Assembly: GCA_964635265.1 (NCBI GenBank)
Contig: CAZWNV010000183.1
Location: 1 to 6,062 of the forward strand
Origin: M55B175 sp964635265
Lineage (GTDB): Bacteria; Desulfobacterota; Desulfobacteria; Desulfobacterales; Desulfosalsimonadaceae
Direction of reading: 5' to 3'
DNA: 6,062 nt
Shown here: positions 5,078-6,062 of the stretch, piece by piece
Layout of the letters: every line of letters begins with the position of its first letter
Numbering within the stretch: position 1 is the first letter of the stretch
Translations under genes and position numbers: made by a program
The notes under the pieces: model-generated
What the model saw: the letters and a program-made list of their open reading frames with translations, nothing else
Told to the model about the DNA's origin: nothing
The model's database searches: none

Positions 5078-6062
5078 ATGAAAAAAACCGTGCCCATTTC
5101 ATTGATCCTTCTTTTTTTTGTGTTCATCCCATTAGCGCCGCTGGCCAATGCCGCGGAGTATTATGTGGATATCAATAACGGCAGTGACAGTCACGGGGAC
5201 GGCGGTTCAGGCAACCCTTGGAAAACCCTGCACCACGCGGTGTCCCGGCTGGCTGACGGGGATACCCTGCATGTTGCCGCCGGTATTTACAATTGTGCAG
5301 GCGGTGAAACAGAGGCCCCGCTGGTTATCGACATGGACGGAATTACCGTTCAGGGCGCCGGCGCCAGCCAGACGATTGTCGACGGCAGTGACGCTGGACC
5401 AGGGGAATGGCCAAGCGGGTTCAAAGCCCATTTTACGGACAATTTTCATATTTCCGGTCTGGCAATCAGGAATTTTGTCAGCGGTATCCGGCTCCACCAA
5501 ACCACCAACACCACGATTTTGCAATGCGAACTGCACGATAACGACCGTGGGGCTCATCTGTTGAATTGCGACAGCAGCACCGGTGTAAGAAAAAACAAAG
5601 TCCGGGACAATCATATCGGAATTTATGTCTACGGCGATATGGCGGACTGTTCCCCGGCTATCATCAACAATCTTATCTTCCAGAGCGGGTCCGGAACCAT
5701 GTCAAGCGGTGTCTTTATTGGTGGTATGGGGACAGGCGGCTCGGCGTCCCCCACCATCCACCACAACACCATTGACGGCGGGTCAGACGACGGGATTGCC
5801 CTGGAGCAGGATGTGGAAACCCTGATGCCGGATATTCAATACAACAACATCACCGGCTTTGATTATGGCATTAACAACATTTTGGCCCCCTCCGCGCCCA
5901 CGCTTGATTACAACAATGTCTGGGGACATGGAACCGCCAATTACAGCGGAGTGACCGCCGGTTCAAACTCCATCAGCGCCGATCCGCTCTACACCAATCC
6001 CCCTACATATGATTATCATCTATCGGCTGAATCCCCATGTGTGGATGCCGCTGTTTCCTCTC
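5078..6062 (+). CDS. Secreted right-handed parallel beta-helix protein (DUF1565/pectate-lyase-like), 3'-truncated by the window edge
   Basis: An open frame of 328 residues from ATG 5078, with no stop before the window ends. Residues 1-25 are a Sec signal peptide (MKKT, then SLILLFFVFIPLAPL), with a likely cut after ANA (A25/A26). The mature start 'EYYVDINNGSDSHGDGGSGNPWKTLHHAV' followed by 'LADGDTLHVAAGIY' matches the DUF1565-type opening of parallel beta-helix proteins. Short coils of 20-30 residues follow, carrying N/G/I-rich turns such as INNLIFQSG, IHHNTIDGG, IQYNNITGF and LDYNNVWGH. 'ADPLYTN...YDYHLSAESPCVDAA' (301-325) is the familiar closing motif of such domains, often followed by a C-terminal anchor or repeats that would lie off the window. 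The fold occurs in polysaccharide lyases, epimerases and surface adhesins. No catalytic residues can be assigned, so an enzymatic function is not claimed. No lipobox is present. It lies 88 nt after the FecR-domain gene on the same strand. Confidence 0.85.
   Translation, partial: MKKTVPISLILLFFVFIPLAPLANAAEYYVDINNGSDSHGDGGSGNPWKTLHHAVSRLADGDTLHVAAGIYNCAGGETEAPLVIDMDGITVQGAGASQTIVDGSDAGPGEWPSGFKAHFTDNFHISGLAIRNFVSGIRLHQTTNTTILQCELHDNDRGAHLLNCDSSTGVRKNKVRDNHIGIYVYGDMADCSPAIINNLIFQSGSGTMSSGVFIGGMGTGGSASPTIHHNTIDGGSDDGIALEQDVETLMPDIQYNNITGFDYGINNILAPSAPTLDYNNVWGHGTANYSGVTAGSNSISADPLYTNPPTYDYHLSAESPCVDAAVSS

Noticed and set aside
5148..5564. Plus-strand frame of 138 codons inside the beta-helix gene
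   Set aside because: It overlaps the clearly coding beta-helix frame that starts at 5078 with a signal peptide. The composition of the alternative product is not protein-like.
5207..5614. Minus-strand frame of 135 codons opposite the beta-helix gene
   Set aside because: It is an antisense shadow of a gene with a good start site and recognisable fold, and has no recognisable domain of its own.

Overview
The window reads like a chromosomal segment from a diderm (outer-membrane-bearing) bacterium. Three genes in a row carry Sec signal peptides, and one of them ends in what looks like an outer-membrane beta-barrel. Base composition appears roughly balanced, and every downstream gene has a strong purine-rich Shine-Dalgarno. 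A MalT-like LuxR regulator beside an envelope operon, with AGGAGG-type ribosome sites, would fit a diderm Firmicute (Negativicutes, Sporomusa-like). A Desulfobacterota-type host is also possible. This placement is inference from style and gene content; no marker gene is present.

Region 1 (1-2049): the C-terminal 682 residues of a large STAND-type, MalT-like LuxR-family transcriptional regulator. Its N-terminal P-loop NTPase half lies upstream of the window. The gene ends in a GerE/LuxR helix-turn-helix and is followed by a clear Rho-independent terminator (stem 2095-2129, T-tract to 2132).

Region 2 (2175-4989): three same-strand genes with gaps of 36 and 16 nt, probably one operon. They are a small cytosolic DUF2442-type protein, a secreted TPR protein with a C-terminal outer-membrane barrel (an architecture like the Slam/DUF560 family), and a secreted FecR-domain protein with a Pro/Gly/Asp-rich C-terminal tail.

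Region 3 (4990-6062): an 88-nt spacer with two small palindromes and an A-tract, then the first 328 residues of a secreted right-handed parallel beta-helix protein (DUF1565/pectate-lyase-like fold) that runs off the right edge.

Working model (inference): the TPR-barrel protein is an outer-membrane assembly or export factor. The FecR-domain protein and the beta-helix protein are its periplasmic or surface partners or cargo. The upstream LuxR regulator may control the module, but no operator was identified. No tRNA, rRNA, CRISPR array, insertion sequence or attachment site was seen.
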